From Aristolochia californica (taxonomy: Eukaryota > Streptophyta > Magnoliopsida > Piperales > Aristolochiaceae), in NCBI GenBank assembly GCA_029961685.1, contig JARWKL010000008.1, positions 6,574,501 through 6,638,500 on the forward strand: DNA of 64,000 nt, given 5' to 3'. Both the position numbers and the translations under genes were made by a program. This document shows, piece by piece, positions 9,513 to 21,455 of the stretch. Within the stretch, counting starts at the first letter, position 1. Every line of letters begins with the position of its first letter. Below the pieces are notes generated by a model. The model did not search any database. It was not told where the DNA came from and worked only from the letters and a program-made list of their open reading frames with translations.

Positions 9513-10956
9513 GCTTGGTGTGTAAAGAAGGGTATGCCTCTAACTTTAGTTTGTTTTGAAGTTAATTTAGCTTCTGTACCTAAAGACACTTGGTGGGTGG
9601 ATTCTGGTGCTACCACTCACATTAGTATGTCTTTGCAGGGTTGCTTGTAGAGCCGACCGCCAAGTGATGCTGAAAAATTCATCTTTGTGGGCAATGGCAA
9701 TAAAGTTGCAGTAGAGGCTATAGGAACTTTCAGATTACAATTAAGCATTGGATTTTATTTGGATTTATTTGAGACATTTGTTACAACGTCTTTTAGGCGG
9801 AATTTAATTTCTATTTCCATTTTGGACAAATCAGATTTTTCTTGTTCTTTTGGAAATAATAAAGCTAGTCGCTACCAAAATTCAAATTTTGTTGGTTCCG
9901 GTCCCTTAATTGATAATCTATATATGCTTGATGTTGTTACTTCCTATAGAGAAATATTGCAGATTAGTTCACGTGGTACGAAGCAAAAATTAAGTGAGAA
10001 TTCCACCACATTATGGCACAAACGTTTAGGACATATCTCTCAATAGAGAATTCAAAAGCTTGTGTCAGATGGAATTCTTGAACCCCTAGATACTACAAAC
10101 TTCCAAGTTTGTGTTGAGTGCATCAAGGGGAAACAAACAAATGTTAGAAAATTAGGTGCCGAAAGAGCTAATGTCTTAGAACTTATACATACACATATTT
10201 GTGGTCCATTCCCTACAGCTTCATGGAATGGCCAGCAGTTACTTCATTTCGTCCATAGATGATTACTCTAGATTTTGTTACCTATATTTAATACATGAGA
10301 AATCACAATCACTGGACGTTTTCAAGTCTTTCAAAGTTGAAGTTGAACTTCAACTTGGAAAGAAAATCAAGGTTGTTAAATTCGACCGTGGTGGTGAATA
10401 CTATGGACGGTATGATGGATCAGGAGAACAACATCCAGGACCCTTCGCGATTTTCCTCAAAGAGTGTGGAATTGTTCCGCAATACACGATGTTGGGCAAA
10501 CCCAACAAGAACGGTGTTGCAGAGTGAAGAAACCGAACTCTTAAGGATATGGTAAGGACTATGATCAGTCATTCCTCTTTGCCAGAGCCACTTTGGGGAG
10601 AAGCTCTCAAGACCGCAGTGTACATCCTTAACAGGGTACCGAGCAAAGCAGTTGCCCAAACCCCCTATGAAATTTGGACAGGCAAGAAGCCTAGCATTAG
10701 GCACTTGCACATTTGGGGTTGTCCAGCTGAGGCACGGCTTTATAGGACACATGAAAGAAAACTGGACTCAAGTACGGTTAGCTGTTATTTCACTGGTTAC
10801 GCTAAACGCTCTCGGGGTTATAAGTTTTACGATCCCACATCACGATCCTTCTTTGAAACAGGAAATGTGAGATTCCTTAAGGATATTGAGTTTGGAGGGG
10901 AAGAAAACATAAGGAATGTTGTCTTTGAAGAAGAATCTGTTATTGATAGTGATTAG
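9513..10956 (+). pseudogene. Copia-1 protease and integrase relic
   Basis: The aspartic protease motif DSGATTH is at 9600-9620. The integrase zinc domain shows 'LWHKRLGHIS' and the CVEC pair, followed by the catalytic core: first Asp region 'CGPFPTASW', '[14 protein letters not shown]', and the third acidic residue in 'NGVAE'. Lesions are TAG 9648-9650, TAG 10044-10046, a one-base frameshift near 10239 within the core (present in all three copies), TGA 10525-10527 immediately after the catalytic Glu, and TAG 10954-10956. The residue before the second catalytic Asp is Phe here and Ser in the other copies. Integrase is inactive. Confidence 0.9.
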
Positions 10957-11103
10957 GTCTTCATACTTATTGCTGCTCAAGACACAATTCAGGCATTAGA
11001 GGATAATGTTCAGGCTCCTATTCCTGATATTGTTCCAGATCAAGAAAACAATGAGATTCTTCCTCTTGCACCACCTTTAGTACAAACTCAACCACCTCAA
11101 GAA

Positions 11104-12732
11104 GTGCCATTAAGAAGATCCACTAGGGAGAGGAGAAATGCGATTCCAGATGATTATATCATATTTCTCCAAGAACATGAGGATGGCGTCGGATTGACAG
11201 AAGATGATCTAATTAACTTATGTCAAGCCTTGCGCAGTTCTAACTTTCAAAAGTGGATTGATGCCATGAAGGATGAGATAACGTCTATTAATGACAATGA
11301 CGTTTGGGATCTCATCGAGTTGCCTAAAGTTAAGAAGCCCATTGGTTGTAAATGGATATTTAAAACCAAGAGGGATTCAAAGGGCAATGTTGAGAGATAT
11401 AAGACCCGTCTAGTCGCTAAAGGCTTTACTCAAAGGGAAGGCATAGACTATAAAAAGACTTTCTCTCCGGTATCTTCGAAAGACTCTTTTAGAACAATAA
11501 TGGCACTAGTGGCTCATTTAGATCTAGAGCTACATCAGATGGATGTCAAAACTGCGTTTCTCAATGGAGACATTGATGAAACGATTTATATGGTACAACC
11601 AGAAAACTTTGTATCTGGTGATCCAAAGTCTATGGTCTGTAAATTGAAGAAATCCATCTATGGTCTCAAACAAGCTTCCTGTCAATGGTATCACAAGTTC
11701 CATCATAAGTTCAGTGTGAGCAAATATATCTTCTTGATATTATATGTCGATGATATTCTACTCGCTAATAGCGATATAGGCTTACTGCACGAAACCAAGA
11801 AATTTCTGATGAAGAAATTCGAGATGAAAGATCTTGGTGATGCCTCTTTTGTATTAGGTATACAAATACTTAGAGATTGTTCTCAAGGTATCCTTAGGTT
11901 CTCACAAAAGAGCTATATTGATAAGGTGTTGAGTAGATTCGGCATGAAAGATAGTAAACCAGGTGATACACCCGTCGCTAAAGGAGACAAGTTTAGTCTC
12001 AAACAGTGCCCTAAAAATGATCTTGAAAGAATAGAGATACAGAAAATTCCCTATGCATCGGTAGTAGGGAGTTTAATGTACGCTCAAGTTTGTACTCATC
12101 CCGACATAGCATTTATAGTAGGAATTCTAGGCAGGTATTTGAGTAATTGGGGTATGCAACATTGGAAGGCAGCCAAACGCGTGATGCGTTATTTGAGGAG
12201 AACAAAAGACTACATGATTACTTATCGGAGATCAGACAGTTTAGAGATCATTGGGTTCTCTGACTCCGACTTTGCCGGATGCCAAGATAGCAGACGCTCC
12301 ACATCAGGCTACATCTTTATGTTGGGTGAAGGAGCTATCTCATGGAAGTTTGCTAAGCAAACTCTCATAGCTTCTTCAACTATGGCCGCAGAGTTCATTG
12401 CTTGTTTTGAGGCATCCAACCACGGAATATGGTTGCGAAACTTTGTCACTGGGATACAAGTGGTAGATAGCATTGACAGGCCAATAAAGATTTACTGTGA
12501 CAATAACTCGGCGGTACTTTATTCCAACAATAACAGGAGCTCGACGAAGTCAAAGTTTATTGATATCAAGTTTCTAGTTGTTAAGGAGAGAGTTCAGAAT
12601 AAGCAGATTTCTATAGAACATATATGGACGGACTCTATGATAGCAGACCCATTAACCAAGGGTTTACCGCCTAAGGTATTTCATGAACACACTGCTCATA
12701 TGGGCGTTATTTCTGAGGATACCTTGGTTTAG
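11104..12732 (+). CDS. Copia-1 reverse transcriptase-RNase H, open frame
   Basis: The 542-residue frame covers the end of integrase, the whole RT region and RNase H, ending in 'ISEDTLV' at the natural element stop. RT shows 'GCKWIFKTK', 'RLVAKGFTQ', 'QMDVKTAFLNG', 'YGLKQA' and the catalytic YVDD at 11743-11754. RNase H shows 'GFSDSDFAG', 'STSGYIF', Glu in 'AAEFIA' and Asp in 'YCDNNSA'. Between 'QWYHKF' and 'SKYIF' about twenty residues usual in copia RTs are absent, and all three copies share this gap, so catalysis is doubtful. The first Met is only the first in this frame; the real product would come from a polyprotein that is broken upstream. Confidence 0.9.
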   Translation: MPLRRSTRERRNAIPDDYIIFLQEHEDGVGLTEDDLINLCQALRSSNFQKWIDAMKDEITSINDNDVWDLIELPKVKKPIGCKWIFKTKRDSKGNVERYKTRLVAKGFTQREGIDYKKTFSPVSSKDSFRTIMALVAHLDLELHQMDVKTAFLNGDIDETIYMVQPENFVSGDPKSMVCKLKKSIYGLKQASCQWYHKFHHKFSVSKYIFLILYVDDILLANSDIGLLHETKKFLMKKFEMKDLGDASFVLGIQILRDCSQGILRFSQKSYIDKVLSRFGMKDSKPGDTPVAKGDKFSLKQCPKNDLERIEIQKIPYASVVGSLMYAQVCTHPDIAFIVGILGRYLSNWGMQHWKAAKRVMRYLRRTKDYMITYRRSDSLEIIGFSDSDFAGCQDSRRSTSGYIFMLGEGAISWKFAKQTLIASSTMAAEFIACFEASNHGIWLRNFVTGIQVVDSIDRPIKIYCDNNSAVLYSNNNRSSTKSKFIDIKFLVVKERVQNKQISIEHIWTDSMIADPLTKGLPPKVFHEHTAHMGVISEDTLV

Positions 12733-13154
12733 TGGGAGTCATTTTTGTACTATATGTTTGCTTTAGACATTCCGTTAGTTGATTTTTTAATAAAATTAAT
12801 TGCTTATTATTTTATTTATGAACTTGCTTGTGTTTTTCTATGTGCAATGTTGACATTGCATTAAGGACTATGGAAAGATCTCACTAAAGACTAAAGAAGG
12901 ACTAGTTGGAAATAGGCATGTTTGAGATCACATTGCATGTAATGTTCATGCTACTCATCCATATTTGATCTATGTCATTGAGTGTATTAGTATGGTGATC
13001 ATCGTGGTTTAGTCACGAATATAATGTGATGAAAGTCGCGATGGTTCCATTATTAATATATACGATGGTTACATTATTAATAGTATACAGATGCGAGCCT
13101 AAAGAATTGTGATATAATTATTTCAGGAATGATATGTTACCCAAGTGGGAATGT
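12733..13154 (+). other. Copia-1 3' untranslated region and polypurine tract
   Basis: No coding. It ends in the purine-rich AAGTGGGAATGT immediately before the 3' LTR, the expected plus-strand primer. This segment is missing from copia-2 and copia-3. Confidence 0.85.
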
Positions 13155-13609
13155 TGTTAGGAAATTCACATTTCCTATTCTAATTTGGGTAACATATTTA
13201 TTATGCAATTATATTTTCTATTATTAATGAAATGGGCTGAAATTAAGTGATCTAATTTTGTTAAGCCCATTAAGGAATGAGCCATAGATATGGGCCATGA
13301 ATATGGGTCAATTGAGTAGATACTATAGGGAATTATGGGAATCCTATATAAAGAGACACAACATGGTTATGGTCCCCAATATACTAAATCACACACAGTT
13401 TTCCTTCTCCCCATCCGGAAGAGAGACGAAGGTCCCATTGAGGAATAAGGCGATTTAGTTGAGGAAGACCACATCCGTTCTTATCATTCGTCACAGTAAA
13501 TTCTGCATCAGAAGACGAAATTCACGGAATAGATCCAGGTATGTTTTTAATCCTAATATTCTAGCATGTTGTAAATTCTGGATTAGAATTTACTATTACG
13601 GATCTAACA
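13155..13609 (+). repeat. Copia-1 3' LTR
   Basis: It is 455 bp, TGTTAGG to CTAACA, and is followed directly by CTTTC, the target duplication that also precedes the 5' LTR. It is the only 3' LTR in the window. Confidence 0.95.
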
Positions 13610-13614
13610 CTTTC

Positions 13615-13934
13615 ATCCCTTCACTTGTATCGTCATCTCAAGAAACACCCAGTTAAGCTTTTGAACACCCAGAACATAAGGTCTTTCATCGTATCCTCTC
13701 AAGAAACACCGAGATGTCCATCCCTGATCTTGACATGGCAAAAGTAATTCTCCCTCTCAAAAACACACAGTGACCTTAAACTGTTTTTTGGTTCTTTTAA
13801 TGCAAGTCTTTGGAGTTAATCCTTTGATGTAGCTACTCCTTGTAGAAAGAAAAACTATTTTTGGAAAACGGGGGCCAAGCGGAAGCCACCATGAATTGAC
13901 TCAACTTGGAACTGATTGGCTTGGAAGAAAAAAG
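13615..13934. other. Right flank of the copia-1 insertion site
   Basis: This is single-copy in the window because copia-2 and copia-3 lost it with their 3' ends. A ~70-bp local duplication with TCTCAAGAAACACC is visible at 13633-13715. It should be the 5' side of the interrupted minus-strand exon, but no frame stays open for long. Confidence 0.5.
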
Positions 13935-14934
13935 GATAAAATGAGACTTGACTTTGAAAGTGGATTCACCCCAATAACCTTCCTCTCGGGAACCAAATCC
14001 AATAGATTCCAGTGCAATTCCCTTTCCTATCTCAACTTCACTTGTCACTGAAAAATTTCTAATCTTTGAGTTAGTTTAGGCAAACAAATTTCTTTTTACC
14101 AATTCTTCCTAGTCAATTTTATAAAAACCAACCTGTTCACTAACCAATGAGATAATCGGTATGATCGAACCTATATTTTAAAAGATTTTGGCCACCAATT
14201 GACCCAAAAATGTCATATGACATCATTTATTTTAAACCAATAAAAAACATTGGAGGAGAACTTTTATGAAAATCAACTTGTTCAGTAACCCAATAAGATC
14301 AAACCCATATTTTAATAGATTTAACTACCAATTGACTTGAATAATGTCATATGACTTTTTATTATTTTAAAATAATAAAAATTTGTAGGAAAACTTTCTC
14401 CACCATGCAATGTTGGAGAAGGTGGTGCCCGTAAAGAGGAGGGTCTCTTCCCCTCTTACGAATAAAATTCTTGTTGTTGCACACTTTCTTGTCTCCTACT
14501 TTATCCTTCACCCAAACCGATGACTTGAAAAGTAAGGCTTCTTGATCTCAAATGTTTTCTTTAATCTTATTTCTCATTTCATAATGTAACCGTCTCAATA
14601 AATTGATTTTATTATTGATTATATGTGTAAAAACAGTGACAAAAAATATTTTTAAAATAGAGTAAAATTCTTTAGCAACTTAATGGCCTTTTTTTTGTTT
14701 TTTTTGTTTTTTTTTTTTTTTGGTTTACATCAATATTGCAAGCAATGAAATCCAATTGGTAATCAAGATTTTAAGTGGAGATTTTGGTCCACCAAATGAT
14801 ACAACAACACATATAATGTGACCTATGGGATAGACTAAGAAGTTCAAAGACACAAACACATCACCATTAAAACAAAGAGGACAGAGACTATAAAAAATAT
14901 TCAACTACCACCTATGAAAATATCATAATATCAT
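13935..14934. repeat. Block X, first copy
   Basis: It starts AAATGAGACTTGACTTTG and matches 18938-20083 and 58755-59865. It lacks about 170 bp present in both other copies, between CCAATTGGTAA and TAATCAAGATTTTA, so the start of its R-unit is missing. A T/G-rich homopolymer tract lies at 14689-14721. It ends abruptly at ATATCAT, where copia-2 begins. No gene is seen. Confidence 0.85.
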
Positions 14935-14973
14935 CCAAAGACTAGGAATTAATGTTGTACTAGGTATCTTGAG

Positions 14974-15780
14974 ATGGGTCCCCAATTTGGATTTTATTTT
15001 GTACTTGTCTATTTTACTTTATATGACATGCTAGTTAATGTGGGTATGTTTGTTTATTTTGTTCTGGATCCAGTTTTTGTTGCTACTGCTTCAAATGTTA
15101 CTGCTCAAATAAGCAGCATTCCAATGTTAAGCGGGACGAATTTTAAGGCCTGGAAAGATACTGTGGAAATTGTCTTCGATTGTATGGATTTAGATCTTGC
15201 ACTTAGGGTAGAGCCACCCATTTCTACTCCTGATAACCTCAATGAGGTTAAAATTGAGAAGTGGGAGCGCTCTAACCGAATATGTTTGATGATCATGAAA
15301 AGCTCCATTCCGGAGGCTTTTCGGGGCTCTATGACAGAGAGCGCGAGCGCCAAGAAGTTCCTAGAAGAAATTGAACAATATTTTGCCAAGAACGAAAAAT
15401 CAAAGGCGAGTATCCTTTTGGCTAAACTCGCTTCGAAGAAGTATAAAGGCAAAGGGAACATAAGAGAGTACATCATGGAAATGTCTCATCTAGCATCAAA
15501 ACTCAAGTCACTTAAGTTAGAGCTGTCTGAGGACTTGTTCGTGCACTTGGTTTTGATCTCTCTTCCTGCACACTTTGGCCAATTCAAGTTGAGTTATAAC
15601 ACTCAGAAGGACAAATGGTCCCTAAATGAGCTTATATCTCACTATGTGCAAGAGGAAGAGAGGCAGCAACGGGATAAGACTGAAAGTGCTCACTTAGCCT
15701 CAACCTCTCAGTACAAGAAGAAGAAGAGAGGAAAGGAAACTGCGGTATGTTCTTCTCAGACTAAGAAACAGAAGAAGTAG
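14974..15780 (+). pseudogene. Copia-2 gag, longest gag frame in the window
   Basis: A frame of 268 codons is open. The gag-like part starts near residue 35 ('ATASNVTAQ') and carries the UBN2-like core 'FKAWKDTVEIVF' through 'REYIMEMSHLASKLKS'. The first ~30 residues are translated leader and probably not coding. It ends in a lysine-rich tail at TAG (15778-15780), directly before the CCHC knuckle CFFCNKSGHMKKDC (about 15799-15840), which is in the same frame. Copia-3 has TAC at this codon. Either the stop is a lesion or it separates gag from the knuckle-pol part. A lesion is more likely. Confidence 0.8.
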
Positions 15781-17290
15781 GCTGAGGAGTTTACCTGCTT
15801 CTTCTGCAACAAGTCGGGACATATGAAGAAGGATTGTCCCAAGTACACCGCCTGGTGTGTAAAGAAGGGTATGCCTCTAACTTTAGTTTGTTTTGAAGTT
15901 AATTTAGCTTCTGTACCTAAAGACACTTGGTGGGTGGATTCTGGTGCTACCACTCACGTTAGTATGTCTTTGCAGGGTTGCTTGTGGAGCCGACCGCCAA
16001 GTGATGCTAAAAATTTCATCTTTGTGGGCGATGGCAATAAAGTTGCAGTAGTGGCTATAGGAACTTTCAGATTACAATTAAGCATTGGATTTTATTTGGA
16101 TTTATTTGAGACATTTGTTGCACCGTCTTTTAGGCAGAATTTAATTTCTATTTCCATTTTGGACAAATCAGGTTTTTCTTGTTCTTTTGGAAATAATAAA
16201 GTTAGTCTCTACCAAAATTCAAATTTTGTTGGTTCTGGTCCCTTAATTGATAATCTATATATGCTTGATGTTGTTAATTCCTGCAGAGAAATATTGCAGA
16301 TTAGTTCACGTGGTACGAAGCAAAAATTAAGTGAGAATTCCGCTACATTATGGCACAAACGTTTAGGACATATCTCTCAACAGAGAATTCAAAAGCTTGT
16401 GTCGGATGGAATTCTTGAACCCCTAGATACTACAGACTTCCAAGTTTGTGTAGAGTACATCAAGGGGAAACAAACAAATGTTAGAAAATTAGGTGCCGAA
16501 AGAGCTAATGTCTTAGAACTTATACATACAGATATTTGTGGTCCATTCCCTACAGCTTCATGGAATGGCCAACAGTTACTTCATTACGTTTATAGACGAT
16601 TACTCTAGATTCGGTTACCTATATTTAATACATGAGAAATCACAATCACTGGACATTTTCACGTCTTTCAAAGCTGAAGTTGAACTTCAACTTGGAAAGA
16701 AAATCAAGGTTGTTAAATCCGACCGTGGTGGTGAATACTACGGACGGTATGATGGATCAGGAGAACAACGTCTAGGACCCTTCGCGATTTTCCTCAAAGA
16801 GTGTGGAATTGTTCCGCAATACACCATGTCGGGCAAACCCAGCATGAACGGTGTTGCAGAGCGACGAAACCGAACACTTAAAGATATGGTAAGGACTATG
16901 ATCAGTCATTCTTCTTTGCCAAAGCCACTTTGGGGAGAATCTCTCAAGACCACAATGTACATCCTTAACAGGGTACCGAGCAAAGCAGTTGCCCAAACCC
17001 CCTATGAACTTTGGATAGGCAAGAAGCCTAGCATTAGGCACTTGCACATTTGGGGTTGTCCAACTGAGGCACGTCCTTATAGGACACATGAAAGAAAACT
17101 GGACTCAAGGACGGTTAGCTGTTATTTCACTGGTTACGCTAAACGCTCTCGAGGTTATAAGTTTTACGATCCCACATCACGATCCTTCTTTGAAACGGGA
17201 AATGTGAGATTCCTTGAGGATATTGAGTTTGGAGGGGAAGAAAACATAAGGAATGTTGGCTTTGAAGAAGAATTTGTTATTGATAGTGAT
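15781..17290 (+). pseudogene. Copia-2 protease and integrase relic
   Basis: DSGATTH (15937-15957) marks the protease. The integrase zinc domain has the His pair in 'LWHKRLGHIS', but the second Cys of the Cys pair is Tyr (16456-16458), which should destroy zinc binding. The one-base frameshift shared by all copies lies near 16577, so the frame switches from the 261-codon stretch ending 16608 to one starting by 16538. After that, '[14 protein letters not shown]' and '[11 protein letters not shown]' are uninterrupted; copia-1 and copia-3 have TGA in place of the Arg codon after the catalytic Glu. Confidence 0.88.
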
Positions 17291-18947
17291 CAGGTCTTCA
17301 TACTTATTGCTGTTCAAGACACAGTTCAGGCTCCTATTCCTGACATTGTTCCAGATCAAGACAACAATGAGATTCTTCCTTTTGCACCACCTTTAGTACA
17401 AACTCAACTACCTGAAAAAGTGCCATTAAGGAGATCCACTAGGGAGAGGAGAAATGCGATTCCAGATGATTATATCATATTTTACCAAGAACATGAGGAT
17501 GGTGTCGGATTGACAGAAGATGACCCGATTAACTTATGTCAAGCCTTGCGCAGTTCTAACTCTCAAAAGTGGATTGATGCCATGAAGGATGAGATAACGT
17601 CTATGAATGATAATGACGTTTGGGATCTCATCGAATTGCCTAAAGGTAAGAAGCCCATTGGTTGTAAATGGATATTTAAAACCAAGAGGGATTCAAAGGG
17701 CAATGTCGAGAGATATAAGACCCGTCTAGTCGCTAAAGGCTTTACTCAAAGGGAAGGCATAGACTACAAAGAGACTTTCTCTCCAGTATCTTCGAAAGAC
17801 TCTTTTAGAACAATAATGGCACTAGTGGCTCATTTAGATCTAGAGCTACATCAGATGGATGTCAAAACTACATTTCTCAATGGAGACATTGATGAGACGA
17901 TATATGGCACAACCAGAAAACTTTGTCTCTGGTGATCCAAAGTCTATGGTCTGTAAATTGAAGAAATCCATCTATGGTCTCAAACAAGCTTCCCATCAAT
18001 GGTATCACAAGTTTGATCATAAGTTCAGTGTGAGTAAATACATCTTCCTGATATTATATATCGATGATATTCTACTCGCTAATAGTGATATAGGCTTACT
18101 GCACGAAACCAAGAAATTTCTGACGAAGAAATTCGAGATGAAAGATCCTGGTGATGCCTCTTTTGTTTTAGGTATATAGATACTTAGAGATCGTTCTCAA
18201 GGTATCCTTAGGTTGTCACAAAAGAGCTATATTGATAAGGTGTTGAGTAGATTCGGCATGAAAGATAGTAAACCAGGTGACACACCCGTCGCTAAAGGAG
18301 ACAAGTTTAGTCTCAAACAGTGCCCTAAAAATGATCTTAAAAGAACAGAGATACAGAAAATTCCCTATGCATCGGTAGTAGGGAGTTTAATGTACGCTCA
18401 AGTTTGTACTCATCCCGACATAGCATTTATAGTAGGAATTCTAGGCAGGTATTCGAGTAATCGGGGTATGCAACATTGGAAGGCAGCCAAACGCGTGATG
18501 CGTTATTTGAAGAGAACAAAAGACTACATGATTACTTATCGGAGATCAGACAGTTTAGAGATCATTGGGTTCTCTGACTCCGACTTTGCCGGATGCCAAG
18601 AAAGCAGACGCTCCACATCAGGCTACATCTTTATGTTGGGTGAAGGAGTTATCTCATGGAAGTCTGCTAAGCAAACTCTCATAGCTTCTTCAACCACAGT
18701 TGCAGAGTTCATTGCTTGTTTTGAGGCATCCAACCACGGAATATGGTTGCGAAACTTTGTCACTGGGCTACGAGTGGTAGATAGCATTGACAGGCCATTA
18801 AAGATTTACTGTGACAATAACTCGGCGGTACTTTATTCCAACAACAATAGGAGCTCAACGAAGTCAAAGTTTATTGACATCAAGTTTCTAGTTGTTAAGG
18901 AGAGAGTTCAGAATAAGCAGATTTCTGTAGAAAAAAAGCTAAAATGA
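17291..18947 (+). pseudogene. Copia-2 reverse transcriptase-RNase H relic, 3' truncated
   Basis: The frame continues from integrase and breaks near 17905, where two bases of the 'ETIYMVQPE' codons are lost. It resumes in another frame, with the catalytic motif as YIDD (18057-18068) instead of YVDD, then meets TAG at 18177-18179. RNase H is open from 18213 with 'GFSDSDFAG', 'STSGYIF' and 'YCDNNSA'. The element sequence stops within an A-rich junction (about 18929-18937) and the frame runs a few codons into block X. The end of RNase H is lost. Confidence 0.88.
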
Positions 18948-20083
18948 GACTTGACTTTGAAAGTGGATTCACCCCAATAACCCTTCCTCTCGGGAACTGA
19001 ATCCAATTGATTCCAGTGCAATTCCCTTTCCTATCTCAACTTCACTTGTCACTAAAATTTTTTTAATCTTTGACTTAGTTTAGGCAAACAAAAATTTTTT
19101 ACCAATTCTTCCTAGTCAATTTTATAAAAACCAACCTATTCACTAACCAATGAGATAATCGGTATGATCGAACCTATATTTTAAAAGATTTTGGCCACCA
19201 ATTGACCCAAAAATGTCATATGACATCATTTATTTTAAACCAATAAAAAACATTGGGGGAGAACTTTTATAAAAATCAACTTGTTCAGTAACCCAATAAG
19301 ATCAAACCCATATTTTAATATATTTAACTACCAATTGACTTGAATAATGTCAAATGACTTTTTATTATTTTAAAATAATAAAAAGTTGTAGGAAAACTTT
19401 CTCCACCATGCAATGTTGGAGAAGGTGGTGCCCGTAAAGAGGAGGGTCTCTTCCCCTCTGACGAATAAAATTCATGTTGTTGCACACTTTCTTGTCTCCT
19501 CCTTTATCCTTCACCCAAACCGATGACTTGAAAAGTAAGACTTCTTGATCTCAAATGTTTTCTTTAATCTTATTTCTCATTTCATAATGTAACCGTCTCA
19601 ATAAATTGATTTTATTATTGATTATATGTGTAAAAACAGTGACAAAAAATATTTTTAAAATAGAGTAAAATTCTTTAGCAACTTAATGGCCTTTTTTTTT
19701 TTTTTGGGTTTACATCAATATTGCAAGCAATGAAATCCAATTGGTAAATGTGTTGGAATATGAAAGCCACCATGACTTGACTTGGGAATGAAAATGGCCA
19801 TATGAAGAAGTTGCCTAACTTGTGTATGACATGGCACAATGTGGACTTGACAGACCAGTGTAAAAGGCCAAAATGAGGATTTGACTAGCATGTGGAAAAA
19901 TACATAATCAAGATTTTAAGTGGAGATTGTGGTCCGCCAAATGATACAACTACACATATAACGTGACCTATGGGATAGACTAAGAAGCTAAAAGACACAA
20001 ACACATCACCATTAAAATAAAGAGGACAGAGACTATAAAAAATATTCAACTACCACCTATGAAAATATCATAATATCACTAAC
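18938..20083. repeat. Block X, second copy
   Basis: It matches 13935-14934 and 58755-59865, is fused to the truncated copia-2 end, and continues into shared R-unit sequence. No gene is seen. Confidence 0.85.
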
Positions 20084-20560
20084 AATGTGTGTTTATGCCT
20101 AGAAGAAATCATAGCTAGGCAAGAAAGTGCAGAGAGGAATAATTTTTATTGATATAAGGAAATTTTAAGAGTTAAAATATTTTTAGTCCTGATTCAATTT
20201 TCCCTAAAAAACTCTTTAATGGGACAAGAAAAAAAAATTTCTCTTGAAAAAATATTTTGTGTTTGTGTCAATTTTGGGAGATGAGAAAATTTTTATCCCA
20301 CTTATTCCACAAAACTTTTAGAGGATAGAAAATAATTATCTTATTGCTCCTATTGGAAATGAGTCTATTAATTTTGTTGATTATGTGTATGTGTGTGTGA
20401 GTGTGTCTATGTGTTTGTTTATTATAAGGATAATGTACTTTTAGAAGATTTGATAGGATTTTGGGAATTTTGGGCATTCATTTATAAAATATATCTTTTA
20501 TAGTTTGAAAACTATTCATAAATTATGTTATGTTTAAAAATAAAAATTCTATTTTTAATT
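19744..20560. repeat. R-unit 1
   Basis: A noncoding ~0.8-kb module starts near TGTTGGAATATGAAA. It runs through CATAGCTAGG and the GT-rich GATTATGTGTATGTGTGTG and ends near AAATAAAAATTCTATTTTT. Six near-complete or partial copies occur as three pairs, at 19744 and 21456, 30815 and 32637, and 59518 and 60863. No coding potential or terminal repeats were recognised. Confidence 0.75.
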
Positions 20561-21455
20561 TTTTTTCCAGAAAACATGGTTGACGATTAGTCAAATCAAA
20601 ATTTTGAACGTGTTGCGCACTCTCCAGTCTCCTTCTTTGTCCTTCACCCATAGCTATGACTCGACAAGTTAAGCCTAAATAGTCTAAAACGAACTGAAAG
20701 ATAGACCGAAACGACTACATTTACTTGACAGAATAGAAGGAGCACACTCTCTCTAAAACTTATGCTAAATTAACTTTTCCCCCATTCAGATGAAACAGTT
20801 AAAGGAACAAGTAATGAAATACTCATTACCCTTTCTCTCTATCACCTATTTACAACCCTATCTCTTGTCTCTCCCACACATAGTCTTATTAACTATATTT
20901 GGGACTTTTTTAAAGGTTTACTAGAATAAAATTCACTATAAAATTGTTAGCATGCATTTTCTATTGCAATTAACCTATGTTCATTGAAATTTGGATTTTT
21001 TTATTTTAAATCAATCAAAATCCGTTCAAATATTTGAACTCTTTGATACCTTTAAAAAAATAAGTGAGCTTGCACTTAAAGTTTACTGTATTATCACCTT
21101 GACACCCACTTTAAAAAATTTGTAATTTAACGAATTAAAAAACTATTTTAAGAAATTGATTTATCTATATTGCCAAAAACTATGAAAAAATATCTTGAAT
21201 GGCTTGAGTGCACATCTCTTACTATTCTACTATCTTAACTCTCTCATCTTAGTAGTATAAAATTAACCTTTGTAAGACTTTCCAAGTTTTTACTTGAATA
21301 CAATTTACTAGAAAATCTTTCTCAAATATATGGCGTTTTAGTTTAGAAACATGAATGTGGGGTTACTCTAGTAGCCCTGACAAGGACCATGAAGATTCTT
21401 TTTTCTTTTTTCTTTTTCTAGTTTATATCAATATTGTAAGCAATGAAATCCTATA
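20561..21455. other. Noncoding spacer between R-units 1 and 2
   Basis: AT-rich; corresponds to 31516-32636 and 60346-60862. It contains CTCTTGTCTCTCCCA and ACTTGAATAAAATT motifs shared with the spacers near 23755 and 37470. No gene is seen. Confidence 0.6.

Larger units (their letters stand above)
14935..18930 (+). mobile_element. Copia-2: LTR-less copia body between two X blocks
   Basis: The copy lacks both LTRs, the PBS, the leader and the end of RNase H. Its left edge, CCAAAGACTAGG, is mid-leader sequence also present at 54508 in copia-3. Its right edge is the same truncation as copia-3. With identical X blocks on both sides, it looks like a tandem duplication of [copia body + X] rather than a separate transposition. 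It has fewer stops than the other copies. Confidence 0.9.
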
